Shown piece after piece: positions 52,287 to 61,680 of a DNA stretch of 64,000 nucleotides. The notes beneath the pieces were generated by a model, which saw nothing but the letters and a program-made list of their open reading frames with translations, was not told the DNA's origin and ran no database searches. Numbering within the stretch: the stretch's first letter is position 1; each line of letters starts with the position of its first letter. Both the position numbers and the translations under genes were made by a program. Source of the DNA: Vibrio ruber DSM 16370 (GTDB lineage Bacteria > Pseudomonadota > Gammaproteobacteria > Enterobacterales > Vibrionaceae); NCBI RefSeq assembly GCF_900163965.1, contig NZ_FULE01000047.1, positions 1 through 64,000 on the forward strand, read 5' to 3'.

Positions 52287-54068
52287 ATGAATATTCGCGT
52301 GGCTATGTCGATTAAAACCCTTATGTTTTGGCGTCAGTTTTCTTTTGTCAAAAAGATCAGCATTATCATACTCTGCCTTGCATCACTCTCGATTACCGGC
52401 ATGCTCATCAGCGCCAATACCAGTGAAAGCATTCAGGGCAACGCACATATGATTAATCAGGTCGGTGCGATACGGATGCAAAGCTACCGGTTACTCGCCT
52501 TGAGCAATGGACAACAAGCGATTGCCCCGGATATTGCTGTCCTTGAACATATGTTAGAAGCCACGTCTTTTCAGCGCTTTATCCAACATGAAAAGTTCGA
52601 AACGCCCTATTTAGAAATTCTTCAGCTCTGGTATTCAGACATCAAGCCCACACTACTCACCTCTGAGGATAAAGATGAAAAATTGCAGGCAGTCGAATCT
52701 TTCATCGTGCAACTGAATGTTTTAATCTCACAAATAGACAATCATACCGAACATACCATTACCACCATCTCACAAACGCAGAATATCTTTATCGCCCTGA
52801 CGATCATTTTTCTTTTTCTGGCCTTCACCGGTTTACATAAAAGATTATTTACCCCTTGGCGAGAGTTACTGACCATTGCCAATGCCATTCGCAATGGTGA
52901 CTTTGAACAGCGGTTTGATTCGCGTCATTACCGGGATGAAATGGCCGTCTTAGGTGAAACGTTCAATAATATGTCGGTGGAATTGAAAGTGATGTACGAC
53001 GACTTAGAAGAAAGAGTCCACCAGAAAACATCTGAATTAAAACAGCAAAATGATTATCTGGATTTTCTCTATCGCAGCGGACAACGCTTTAACCGCCATC
53101 ATTTAAACATCAATACATTATCTCCGCTGTTTCAGGAGTTAATTTCATTGTTAGAGTTACACAGCGTGACATTCAACCCGAGCGATAAGCTGCGCTATTT
53201 CATTGATGAACAAATTCACTATCATCAAACGGTCGATCATCAAATGATCGACTATCAAACCACCGACGAACAACGAAACCGTGCCTTTACACCACAAAAC
53301 TGGCCGGTCGGTGACGATTATCATGAATACGGCACCTTACAAACCACCTATCGCGATAAGACGCTTCCGTCCGAAAAACAGAAGCTGATCGAGACGTTTT
53401 GTGACCTCTTTACACAATATCTTGCAACACGGGTTCAGGAACAACGTAAACATCAACTTCTGGTGATTGAGGAACGCCATACCATCGCACGCGAGCTGCA
53501 CGACTCTATTGCACAATCCCTGTCCTTTTTAAAAATAAAAAGTGGGATTTTACGGATGCAAAGTGATAATTTTTCTGCCACGCAACACGAACTACTTGAA
53601 GATATCAGTCGAGAGATCAACGCGGCTTACCATCAGTTAAGAGAATTGCTTGTCACCTTCAGATTAAAAATCGATGACTCAGATTTATCCAATGCGATTA
53701 AAAATAGTGTCGATGAATATAGTGAAAAACTTGGATTTGCGATTCAGCTCAACAATCAGTGGCAGGATAACAGTATTACACCTCACCACTTTATCCATAT
53801 CTTACAGATTATCCGTGAAGCATTGAGTAATATTTACAAACACTCGAAAGCAACGGAAGTCACGATTCACTTAACGCAAGACGAAAATAAAATGTGTCAT
53901 TTAAATATTATGGATAACGGGGTGGGTATCGAGCCACAACAACAAGAAATGGCGAATCATTACGGCTTAACGATTATCGCAGATCGCGTGAAAGCGCTGG
54001 ACGGCAACCTGACGATTGATTCGAAACCCGATCAGGGCACAGAAATCGCGATTCAGTTTTATCCATGA
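52287..54068 (+). CDS. narX: nitrate/nitrite sensor histidine kinase NarX
   Basis: A 593-residue membrane kinase. Two membrane segments (about 22-42 and 163-182) flank a ~120-residue periplasmic sensor with the nitrate-binding P-box region (SESIQGNAHMINQVGAIRMQSYRLLAL). HAMP and a coiled coil follow, then a linker. The HisKA_3 domain has the phospho-histidine in HTIARELHDSIAQSLSF, and a HATPase follows (DNGVGI, YGLTIIADRVKALDGNL). The first codon of the open frame is TTG 52284; ATG 52287 follows it, so I chose ATG. NarX phosphorylates NarL when nitrate is present. The narL gene follows 34 bases after it. Confidence 0.93.
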   Translation: MNIRVAMSIKTLMFWRQFSFVKKISIIILCLASLSITGMLISANTSESIQGNAHMINQVGAIRMQSYRLLALSNGQQAIAPDIAVLEHMLEATSFQRFIQHEKFETPYLEILQLWYSDIKPTLLTSEDKDEKLQAVESFIVQLNVLISQIDNHTEHTITTISQTQNIFIALTIIFLFLAFTGLHKRLFTPWRELLTIANAIRNGDFEQRFDSRHYRDEMAVLGETFNNMSVELKVMYDDLEERVHQKTSELKQQNDYLDFLYRSGQRFNRHHLNINTLSPLFQELISLLELHSVTFNPSDKLRYFIDEQIHYHQTVDHQMIDYQTTDEQRNRAFTPQNWPVGDDYHEYGTLQTTYRDKTLPSEKQKLIETFCDLFTQYLATRVQEQRKHQLLVIEERHTIARELHDSIAQSLSFLKIKSGILRMQSDNFSATQHELLEDISREINAAYHQLRELLVTFRLKIDDSDLSNAIKNSVDEYSEKLGFAIQLNNQWQDNSITPHHFIHILQIIREALSNIYKHSKATEVTIHLTQDENKMCHLNIMDNGVGIEPQQQEMANHYGLTIIADRVKALDGNLTIDSKPDQGTEIAIQFYP

Positions 54069-54102
54069 TTCAGTTCTACCCATAATGAGAGAAAGAAGTG
54101 AT

Positions 54103-54783
54103 ATGCATCCAACCCATATAACTAACGCAACAACCTCCGTATCACCAGCAACGGTCATGCTCGTCGATGATCACCCGATGCTCCGGCAAGGGCTCAAGCA
54201 GCTACTGCAATTAAACCCGCAAATCGAGGTTGTCAAAGAGTGTAATAACGGCCAGCAGGCGGTCAAACTCGCTCTCGAGGATGAGCCAGATGTGATTCTG
54301 CTCGATATTAATATGCCTGATATTGATGGTATTCAAACGCTCAAATTACTGCGCGACAATGATATTACCAGCCGTATTATCATTTTTACGGTTTCCAATT
54401 ATGAGGAAGACTTAGTCCGGGCGATACAAGCCGGGGCAGACGGATATTTATTAAAAGATATGGAAGCGGAAGATCTGCTCCACGCCATCGAACAAGTTTG
54501 TCTCGGTGAGTTAGTCGTCAGCCCTAAACTTGCCAATCTGCTGGCAAAGCAACTGCGTAGTTCCCCTCATCAGGCGCAACGGGAAATCGATACCTTAACC
54601 ACACGAGAACGGGATGTACTCAAACTACTGGCACAAAGTTTACCTAACAAGTTAATCGCCCGAAAACTCAATATTGCCGAAACAACCGTGAAAGTGCATG
54701 TCAAACATATCCTGAAAAAGCTGCAACTACGCTCCCGGGTTGAAGCCGCAGTCTGGGTGCACCAGCAAGGGATTGATCAATAA
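54103..54783 (+). CDS. narL: nitrate/nitrite response regulator NarL
   Basis: A 226-residue regulator. The receiver domain has D68 in DVILLDINMPDIDG, with the DDHPMLRQG acidic pair near the start. The C-terminal LuxR/NarL HTH runs LTTRERDVLKLLAQSLPNKLIARKLNIAETTVKVHVKHILKK, near-identical in layout to E. coli NarL. The open frame extends to 54016 inside narX; ATG 54103 is chosen because an AGAAAGAAGTG ribosome site precedes it and it gives the family length. It should control narK-narGHJI, whose promoter has a NarL-type site. Confidence 0.94.
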   Translation: MHPTHITNATTSVSPATVMLVDDHPMLRQGLKQLLQLNPQIEVVKECNNGQQAVKLALEDEPDVILLDINMPDIDGIQTLKLLRDNDITSRIIIFTVSNYEEDLVRAIQAGADGYLLKDMEAEDLLHAIEQVCLGELVVSPKLANLLAKQLRSSPHQAQREIDTLTTRERDVLKLLAQSLPNKLIARKLNIAETTVKVHVKHILKKLQLRSRVEAAVWVHQQGIDQ

Positions 54784-54786
54784 TAC

Positions 54787-54810
54787 CGATGGCTACATGG
54801 TGAGCCATCG
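54787..54810. terminator. hairpin between convergent narL and narI
   Basis: CGATGGCT (54787-54794) pairs with AGCCATCG (54803-54810). The plus side is followed by ATAGGTTTT and the minus side by GTATTATT, so it could act in both directions. Confidence 0.6.
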
Positions 54811-54855
54811 ATAGGTTTTCATCGAAGTGTTGTTATCGACGAGATGTGGGGAGGG

Positions 54856-55533
54856 TCAACGCCGGGATCTGACTACCTGATAGCGGCGGCTGATATACTC
54901 TAGCGGCACGCTCCAGATGTGAACCAAACGGCAGAACGGAAATGCAACAAACAAGCTCATACCAAGCACAATATGGAGTTTAAATATCCATGCGACATCA
55001 CCTAGATGCCCGGCTGCACCACCATGAAAATAGACGATTGCCTGTGCCCATTCCATAAACTTCACCATTTCTGAGCCATCCATATGTTGTGCAGAAAACG
55101 GTATCGTCAACAGCCCTAAACACACCTGAGCGACTAATAATCCCAGAATCAGAATATCAGCAAATGATGATGTCGCCCGGACTCTCGGGTTATATAAGCG
55201 ACGTTTCAGCAACAATGCGCCACCGATTAATGTCATCACGCCAAACATCCCTCCGCCAAACATGGCGAGCTTCTGTTTCAATGCAATGGACAGAAAACTT
55301 TCATACACCCAATGCGGGGTTAGCATCCCGAATGCATGTCCGCCCAGCACACCGATAATACCGATGTGGAACAGATTTGAGGCCAGCCGCATCCCTTTGT
55401 TGTCCATTAACTGGCTTGAACCGGCACGCCAAGAATATTGCCCGTAGTCGTAACGCAGCCAGCTGCCGAGTAAGAACACCGCCGCAGCGATATAAGGATA
55501 GACGCCGAATAAAAATTGATTGAAAAAGTCCAT
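54856..55533 (-). CDS. narI: respiratory nitrate reductase gamma subunit NarI
   Basis: A 225-residue cytochrome b subunit with about five membrane helices. It anchors NarGH and passes electrons from the quinol pool through two hemes b. His residues in LFHIGIIGVLGGHAFG and in the late HIVLGMSLFVAFPFCRLVHIW match the heme ligands of NarI. The open frame extends back to 55665, but ATG 55533 (MDFFNQFLFGVYPYI) matches known NarI starts and overlaps narJ by one base. It is the last gene of the narGHJI transcript. Confidence 0.95.
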   Translation of the reverse strand: MDFFNQFLFGVYPYIAAAVFLLGSWLRYDYGQYSWRAGSSQLMDNKGMRLASNLFHIGIIGVLGGHAFGMLTPHWVYESFLSIALKQKLAMFGGGMFGVMTLIGGALLLKRRLYNPRVRATSSFADILILGLLVAQVCLGLLTIPFSAQHMDGSEMVKFMEWAQAIVYFHGGAAGHLGDVAWIFKLHIVLGMSLFVAFPFCRLVHIWSVPLEYISRRYQVVRSRR

Positions 55534-56243
55534 TATGCTTCTCCTGTCAGTTGGCTGATATCCAGATACTGGGGCTGAATGGTCTGCGCAAACCGCTGCT
55601 GATGCTGCCGGGTCTGGCTGTCGCACGGGGTGTTGTCCATAAAGGTGATTTGCTCTTCTTCCCACACTTGATCCAGTGCTGCAACACTGTCGTCCCGCTC
55701 CTCTTGCTTGACCTTTTCAGCAATTGAAGCCGTATTTAACTTGGCAGCACTCAGAGAGAGCAACAGGGACATCAGTTCAGCGTACTCACTGTCTCTTTGG
55801 CGCAACCTTTCTGTCAGCAATGCCAAAATCGGGGCAATATCTTTCAGCCCCTGCACGGCCTCGTCTTCAGAGAGTATCGACAAATATTCGAGATACATCG
55901 GTAGATAATCGGGTAGCTCTTTAGCGTCCAGCTCTAACCCCTGTTGCTGATACTGCCCCATCAGATCGACCATCGCCTGCCCCCGCTCGCGGGACTGACC
56001 GTGCACGTGTTCAAATAGCAACAGTGATAACGATCTGCCGCGGTCAAACAGCGCACAATATTGGGCTTGCACATCAAATAAGCGCTGTTCGCAGTAAGTG
56101 CTGATCCACTGTTTTAAATCGCTTTTTTGCGCCAAATTTAATTCAGTGCATTGATCCGTTGATGCAATCAGCTCGTGATATTCAGACCACAGCATCTCTT
56201 GCGGGTAATCCAGCAGGTGCGCAATCATTCGTAAACTCAGCAT
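55533..56243 (-). CDS. narJ: nitrate reductase assembly chaperone NarJ (delta subunit)
   Basis: A 236-residue cytoplasmic chaperone that keeps NarG in a cofactor-ready state and is not in the mature enzyme. It is a helical protein of the TorD-like family, with MLSLRMIAHLLDYP at the start and HVHGQSRERGQAMVDLMGQY in the middle, the latter a near-invariant stretch in NarJ. The tail (from ~200) is variable. The start codon overlaps the narH stop by one base and the stop codon overlaps the narI start, giving tight translational coupling in the order narG-H-J-I. Confidence 0.95.
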   Translation of the reverse strand: MLSLRMIAHLLDYPQEMLWSEYHELIASTDQCTELNLAQKSDLKQWISTYCEQRLFDVQAQYCALFDRGRSLSLLLFEHVHGQSRERGQAMVDLMGQYQQQGLELDAKELPDYLPMYLEYLSILSEDEAVQGLKDIAPILALLTERLRQRDSEYAELMSLLLSLSAAKLNTASIAEKVKQEERDDSVAALDQVWEEEQITFMDNTPCDSQTRQHQQRFAQTIQPQYLDISQLTGEA

Positions 56244-57769
56244 TATTGATCCCCCTTGGTAATGTCGATTGCATCAATTCTCTGGCTATTAAACAGATTG
56301 ACTCGGTTATCACTACCATGACAGCCGTCACCGAAACTGAAACCACAACCATTTGATTCAGCATAAGCATCATCCGCTTCCTGACGCATCCCGGATGGTA
56401 CGACAAAGCGATCTTCATAGTTGGCAATCGCCAGATAACGGTACATTTCTTCCACTTGCATGGCCGTCAAACCCACCGCCTCAATCGCGCTGGTGTCAAT
56501 GGTGCCTTCCACGGTCTCGCTACGCTTGTAGTGACGCATGGCCATCAAGCGTTTGAGAGCCAGTTGCACCGGTTGAATATCACCTGCGGTCAGCAAATTG
56601 GCTAAATATTGCAACGGAATCCGCAACATATCGATATCCGGCAATCCGTTGCGCAGCGGCAGGTATCCTGAATCTGCGGCAGATTGAATCGGTGATAGCG
56701 GCGGCACGTACCACACCATCGGTAACGTGCGGTATTCCGGATGCAGTGGTAACGCAAGCTGCCACTCCACCGCCATTTTATATACCGGGGACTGCTGTGC
56801 CGCATCTAACACACTTTGACTGATGCCCTGTTCTTTCGCCTGACGAATCACTTCCGGATCATGCGGGTCAAGGAAAAGGCTCAACTGACTGGTATAGAGG
56901 TCATGTTCATGTTCAACACTGGCGGCCTCTTGAATGCGATCCGCATCATAAAGCATCACCCCTAAATAGCGGATCCTGCCGACACAAGACTCGGAGCAAG
57001 CCGTCGGCATACCTGCTTCAATACGGGGATAACAGAAGATGCATTTTTCGGATTTACCGCTTTTCCAGTTAAAGTAGATTTTCTTATAAGGACAGCCACT
57101 GATACACATCCGCCATCCGCGACACTTATCCTGGTCAATCAGGACAATGCCATCCTCTTCCCGTTTATAAATCGTGCCGCTCGGGCAGCTCGCAACACAG
57201 GCGGGGTTCAGGCAGTGTTCACATAAACGCGGCAAATACGTCATGAATGTATTTTCAAATTCGCCATACATCTGCTTTTGGATATGGTGAAAATTGTAAT
57301 CAGCGGAACGGGCTGTGAATTCTCCGCCGAGCGTATCTTCCCAGTTCGGCCCATGATTGATTTTTTCCATTCTCTGCCCGGTAAGCAGAGAACGCGGACG
57401 GGCAATCGGTTGATGGCGTTGCTTCGGTGCCTTTTGTAAATGCTCATAATCGAAGGTAAACGGTTCATAATAGTCATCGATTTCTGGCATATGCGGGTTG
57501 TTAAACAACTTGGACAACACACCGATTTTGTTGCCCTGACGCAAGGTGAGCCGGCCTTTAATGCCACGAATCCACCCGCCTTGCCAGCGTTGTTGATTTT
57601 CCCAGTCTGTCGGATACCCGACGCCCGGTTTCGTTTCTACGTTGTTAAACCACGCATACTCGACGCCCTCGCGACTCGTCCAGATGTTTTTACAAGTGAC
57701 GGAGCAGGTATGGCAGCCAATACATTTATCCAGGTTCAGCACCATGGCAACTTGCGAACGAATTTTCAT
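56243..57769 (-). CDS. narH: respiratory nitrate reductase beta subunit NarH
   Basis: A 508-residue iron-sulfur protein that relays electrons from NarI to NarG. It has four cysteine clusters: CIGCHTCSVTCKN near the start, CEHCLNPACVASCPSG, CRGWRMCISGCPYKK (Trp in place of one Cys, as normal for the [3Fe-4S] cluster), and CIFCYPRIEAG with CSESCVGR. Length matches E. coli NarH (512). The open frame begins at 57844, but ATG 57769 (MKIRSQVAMVLNLDKC) is the conserved start. Ten bases separate it from narG. Confidence 0.96.
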   Translation of the reverse strand: MKIRSQVAMVLNLDKCIGCHTCSVTCKNIWTSREGVEYAWFNNVETKPGVGYPTDWENQQRWQGGWIRGIKGRLTLRQGNKIGVLSKLFNNPHMPEIDDYYEPFTFDYEHLQKAPKQRHQPIARPRSLLTGQRMEKINHGPNWEDTLGGEFTARSADYNFHHIQKQMYGEFENTFMTYLPRLCEHCLNPACVASCPSGTIYKREEDGIVLIDQDKCRGWRMCISGCPYKKIYFNWKSGKSEKCIFCYPRIEAGMPTACSESCVGRIRYLGVMLYDADRIQEAASVEHEHDLYTSQLSLFLDPHDPEVIRQAKEQGISQSVLDAAQQSPVYKMAVEWQLALPLHPEYRTLPMVWYVPPLSPIQSAADSGYLPLRNGLPDIDMLRIPLQYLANLLTAGDIQPVQLALKRLMAMRHYKRSETVEGTIDTSAIEAVGLTAMQVEEMYRYLAIANYEDRFVVPSGMRQEADDAYAESNGCGFSFGDGCHGSDNRVNLFNSQRIDAIDITKGDQ

Positions 57770-57779
57770 ACCCTTTCTC

Positions 57780-60700
57780 CTACTGACTGATTGGCTGAGT
57801 TGTGGCGTGATTTGATGTCTGTTCATCATCGAGCCAATCGACACGATCCATCCGCCGAATCACGACGAATTCATCCCGGTTAGAACCGACGGTTCCGTAA
57901 TAATTGAAGCCATACGCCTGCTGGGCGTATCCGCCGATCATATGGGTCGGTTTAGGGCAGATACGTGTCACTGAATTGTGGATACCACCACGTTGTCCTG
58001 TCACCTCTGAGCCGGGCAGATTGATTAACCGCTCTTGTGCGTGATACATCATCACCATGCCTTGAGGTACACGTTGACTGACTACGGCACGTGCCGTTAA
58101 TGCGCCATTGGCGTTGTAGGCTTCAATCCAGTCGTTATCTTTGATGTTCAGGGTTTGCGCATCGGCTTCACTGAGCCAGACAATCGGCCCGCCCCGTGAT
58201 AACGTCAGCATGAGTAAGTTGTCACTGTAGGTTGAGTGAATCCCCCATTTTTGGTGCGGGGTAATGAAATTCAGCGCCAGTTCGGGCTGACCGTTATGAT
58301 GGCGTTGCTCGATTTGCTGAACCGCCCGGGTATCAATCGGAGGCCGATAAACGACCAGGCTTTCACCGAAATCTCTCATCCAGGCATGATCTTGATAAAG
58401 CTGCTGACGCCCGGTCAGCGTGCGCCACGGAATCAGCTCATGAACATTGGTGTAACAGGCATTGTATGACACATGTTCATCTTCAATACCTGACCATGTC
58501 GGGCTGGAAATGATCTTGCGCGGTTGTGCCTGAATATCGCGAAAGCGTATTTTCTCATCGGCTTTGCTCCGGGCTAAATGGGTATGATCCCGCCCGGTGA
58601 CTTGGCTTAACGCCTGCCATGCTTTGACTGCGACTTCACCATTGGTTTCCGGGGCGAGGGTCAGAATCATTTCTGCCGCATCAATTGCAGACGCCAGTTT
58701 TGGCCGGCCTTGGGTCGCACCGGATTGATGCACCTGATTTAATTTCTTGAGAAGCGTGAGCTCCGACTCGGTATTCCAGGCGATCCCTTTGCCGCCGTTG
58801 CCTAATTCTTCAAGCTTCGGACCAATTGAAGAGAAACGGGCACCGGTGTTCGGATAATCACGCTCAACCGGAATAATTTTGGGTGCTGTTTTACCCGGGA
58901 TCAGCTCACACTCGCCATGACGCCAGTCTTTGCCACCGAATGCCTGCGCAATTTCGCTGTCACTGTCGTGTTGATTGGCTAGGGTTACGATATCCGTTTC
59001 AACGCCTAAGTGGCCGGGACAAACTTGCGAGAAGCTTTGCGCGATATCCCGGAAAATATCCCAGTCCGATTTGGCCTCCCAAGCGGGATCAACGGCCTTC
59101 GAAAACGGATGAATAAACGGGTGCATGTCTGACGTATTCATGTCGTTTTTTTCATACCATGTTGCCGTCGGTAACACGATATCGGAATACAAACAGGTGC
59201 TCGACATGCGAAAGTCTAAGGTCACCACCAAATCAAGCTTGCCTTCCGTGGGTTGGTCTTCCCAATCCAGCTCTTGGGGTTTGGTCTTGGCGTAACTGCC
59301 TAAATCTTTCCCTTGAATGCCATGCTCGGTTCCCAGCAGGTACTTCAGCATATACTCATGCCCTTTGCCGGATGAACCCAGTAAATTGCTCCGCCAGATA
59401 AACATATTGCGCGGATAATGTTGTTCCGGTTGCTCACAGGCAAAACGAATCGAGCCCTCTTTTAACGCAGAAACCGTATAATCCACCGGATCCATATTGT
59501 GCTGCTTGGCCATGCTGGCAATGGTCAACGGGTTGACATTTAATTGCGGTGCCGATGGCAACCATCCCATCCGTTCCGCTTTAATATTTAAATCAATCAG
59601 ATGGGCGCTATAGCGCTCTTTTTTCGCCAATGGGGACAATAGATCATGGGTTTGCACGGTCTCATAGCGCCATTGGCTGGAATGATTATAAAAATAAGAT
59701 GTGGTATTCATTTGCCGTGGCGGGCGTTGCCAGTCTAGTGCAAAGCTCAGCGGTAACCACCCTGTCTGCGGACGCAACTTTTCTTGTCCGACATAGTGAG
59801 ACCAACCGCCACCGCTTTGTCCGACACAGCCACAAAATACCAGCATATTAATCATTGCCCGATACGACATATCCATGTGATACCAGTGGTTCACCCCGGC
59901 ACCGACAATGATCATTGAACGGCCCCGCGTTTTTTCTGCATTGTGTGCAAACTCTCGGGCAATCTGGATAATCCGATGACGATCCACCCCGGTGATCGCT
60001 TCAGCCCATGCCGGAGAGTATGCTTTCACTTCATCATAAGATGCCGCGGCAGACCCATCACTCAACCCACGATCACCCCCGCGACGATCAACCCCATAGT
60101 TGGCCAGCATTAAGTCATAGACCGTCGTCACTTTAGCAATGTTACCGTTGGCTAAAGTGACCGATTTGACCGGCAAGGTGTGCTCAATAATGTCGGACAA
60201 CGGCACAGAATCAAAATGCTCTGACTCAATCCCGCCAAAATAAGGAAACTGAACACATGCGTATTCATCCGTATCGGCAATGCCCAGCGCCAAGGTTGTT
60301 TCTTGCCGGTGTTCGCCAGCTACAGATTCTAAATTCCAGCGGCCCTTCTCACCCCAGCGGAATCCAATCGATCCCTGCGGAACGACCATCTGATTGGTTT
60401 TGCTGTCAATCGCGATGGTTTTCCATTCAGGATTGTTATGTTCGCCTAAATCATCAACCAGATCAGCGGCGCGTAAAAAGCGCCCGGCGGTATATGTGCC
60501 GGATTGGGTTTCTTCCAGCATGACCAGCATTGGCATATCGGAATAACGACGCAGATATTCCTGAAAGTATTCAACTTTTCTCTGCTGATGGAACTCAGTT
60601 AAAATCACATGACCCATGGCCAGTGCCAGTGCACTGTCGGTGCCCTGTTTCGGATGAAGCCATTCATCACTCAGTTTGGCGACTTCTGAATAATCAGGGC

Positions 60701-61544
60701 TTACGGCAACGGTTTTGGTGCCTTTGTAACGCACCTCAGTGAAGAAATGGGCATCCGGTGTGCGTGTCTGAGGGACATTCGATCCCCATGCCATGATATA
60801 GCCAGCGTTGTACCAGTCCGCCGATTCCGGAACATCGGTCTGCTCACCCCAAGTCATCGGAGAGGCCGGCGGTAAGTCACAATACCAGTCATAGAAACTT
60901 AAGGCGGTGCCGCCAATCAATGATAAATAGCGGGCTCCTGAAGAATAGGACACCATCGACATCGCCGGAATCGGAGAAAACCCGACAATCCGATCCGGGC
61001 CGTGCGTTTTGGTGGTATACACGTTTGCTGCCGCAATCAATTCGTTAAGCTCTTGCCACGTTGAGCGGATCATGCCGCCGCGCCCCCGGGCTTTTTTATA
61101 CCGTTCGGTTTGCTGTTTATCTTCAACAATCGATGCCCATGCCGCGACCGGATCAGTCTGTTGCGTTTTTGCCTGACGCCAGAGCTCTAATAATTCTTGG
61201 CGAATCATCGGGTATTTCACCCGGTTCGCACTGTAGAGATACCATGAATAACTGGCACCACGCGGACACCCGCGCGGCTCATGATTCGGCATGTCCGGAC
61301 GAGTACGGGGATAATCCGTTTGCTGCATTTCCCATGTCACGAGCCCGTTTTTGACAAAAATCTGCCAGCTACATGAACCGGTGCAGTTGACACCATGCGT
61401 TGAACGGACAACTTTATCGTGCTGCCACCGATTGCGATATGCACTTTCCCAGTCTCGGTTCACGTCATATGACTGCCCGTGCCCATCTGAAAAGGTTTCG
61501 CCTCGCTGTTTAAAATAACGGAAACGGTCCAGAAATTTACTCAT
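57780..61544 (-). CDS. narG: respiratory nitrate reductase alpha subunit NarG
   Basis: A 1254-residue molybdoenzyme subunit (1247 in E. coli) on the cytoplasmic side of the inner membrane that reduces nitrate to nitrite. The FS0 cluster ligands are H50, C54, C58 and C93 (THGVNCTGSCSW and RGCPRG). The molybdenum ligand is D223 in WYCDLPPASP. The conserved SRWERLKR-type twin-arginine-like head of E. coli is represented by SKFLDRFRYFKQRG, the usual vestigial form. All following genes (narHJI) are intact, and narK precedes it on the same strand with a 136-bp gap holding a tandem repeat. Expression under nitrate and low oxygen is expected from the upstream FNR and NarL sites. Confidence 0.97.
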   Translation of the reverse strand: MSKFLDRFRYFKQRGETFSDGHGQSYDVNRDWESAYRNRWQHDKVVRSTHGVNCTGSCSWQIFVKNGLVTWEMQQTDYPRTRPDMPNHEPRGCPRGASYSWYLYSANRVKYPMIRQELLELWRQAKTQQTDPVAAWASIVEDKQQTERYKKARGRGGMIRSTWQELNELIAAANVYTTKTHGPDRIVGFSPIPAMSMVSYSSGARYLSLIGGTALSFYDWYCDLPPASPMTWGEQTDVPESADWYNAGYIMAWGSNVPQTRTPDAHFFTEVRYKGTKTVAVSPDYSEVAKLSDEWLHPKQGTDSALALAMGHVILTEFHQQRKVEYFQEYLRRYSDMPMLVMLEETQSGTYTAGRFLRAADLVDDLGEHNNPEWKTIAIDSKTNQMVVPQGSIGFRWGEKGRWNLESVAGEHRQETTLALGIADTDEYACVQFPYFGGIESEHFDSVPLSDIIEHTLPVKSVTLANGNIAKVTTVYDLMLANYGVDRRGGDRGLSDGSAAASYDEVKAYSPAWAEAITGVDRHRIIQIAREFAHNAEKTRGRSMIIVGAGVNHWYHMDMSYRAMINMLVFCGCVGQSGGGWSHYVGQEKLRPQTGWLPLSFALDWQRPPRQMNTTSYFYNHSSQWRYETVQTHDLLSPLAKKERYSAHLIDLNIKAERMGWLPSAPQLNVNPLTIASMAKQHNMDPVDYTVSALKEGSIRFACEQPEQHYPRNMFIWRSNLLGSSGKGHEYMLKYLLGTEHGIQGKDLGSYAKTKPQELDWEDQPTEGKLDLVVTLDFRMSSTCLYSDIVLPTATWYEKNDMNTSDMHPFIHPFSKAVDPAWEAKSDWDIFRDIAQSFSQVCPGHLGVETDIVTLANQHDSDSEIAQAFGGKDWRHGECELIPGKTAPKIIPVERDYPNTGARFSSIGPKLEELGNGGKGIAWNTESELTLLKKLNQVHQSGATQGRPKLASAIDAAEMILTLAPETNGEVAVKAWQALSQVTGRDHTHLARSKADEKIRFRDIQAQPRKIISSPTWSGIEDEHVSYNACYTNVHELIPWRTLTGRQQLYQDHAWMRDFGESLVVYRPPIDTRAVQQIEQRHHNGQPELALNFITPHQKWGIHSTYSDNLLMLTLSRGGPIVWLSEADAQTLNIKDNDWIEAYNANGALTARAVVSQRVPQGMVMMYHAQERLINLPGSEVTGQRGGIHNSVTRICPKPTHMIGGYAQQAYGFNYYGTVGSNRDEFVVIRRMDRVDWLDDEQTSNHATTQPISQ

Positions 61545-61618
61545 TGAGCTTTCTCCTTTGCTTTTGATAGCCTGACGCTATCTCACGTTGCTTATTGGTG
61601 ATGACTGATTCGTCATTC

Positions 61619-61652
61619 CTTATTGGTATTAACTTCTTATTGGTATTAACTT
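61619..61652. repeat. 17-bp tandem repeat, two copies, between narG and narK
   Basis: CTTATTGGTATTAACTT occurs twice head to tail (61619-61635, 61636-61652). Degenerate TTATTGG pieces flank it. It lies in the narK-narG gap, so it affects only the spacing between the two reading frames or a processing site. Confidence 0.9.
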
Positions 61653-61680
61653 ACTGGCATAAGCTTATTGCTATCGGGCG

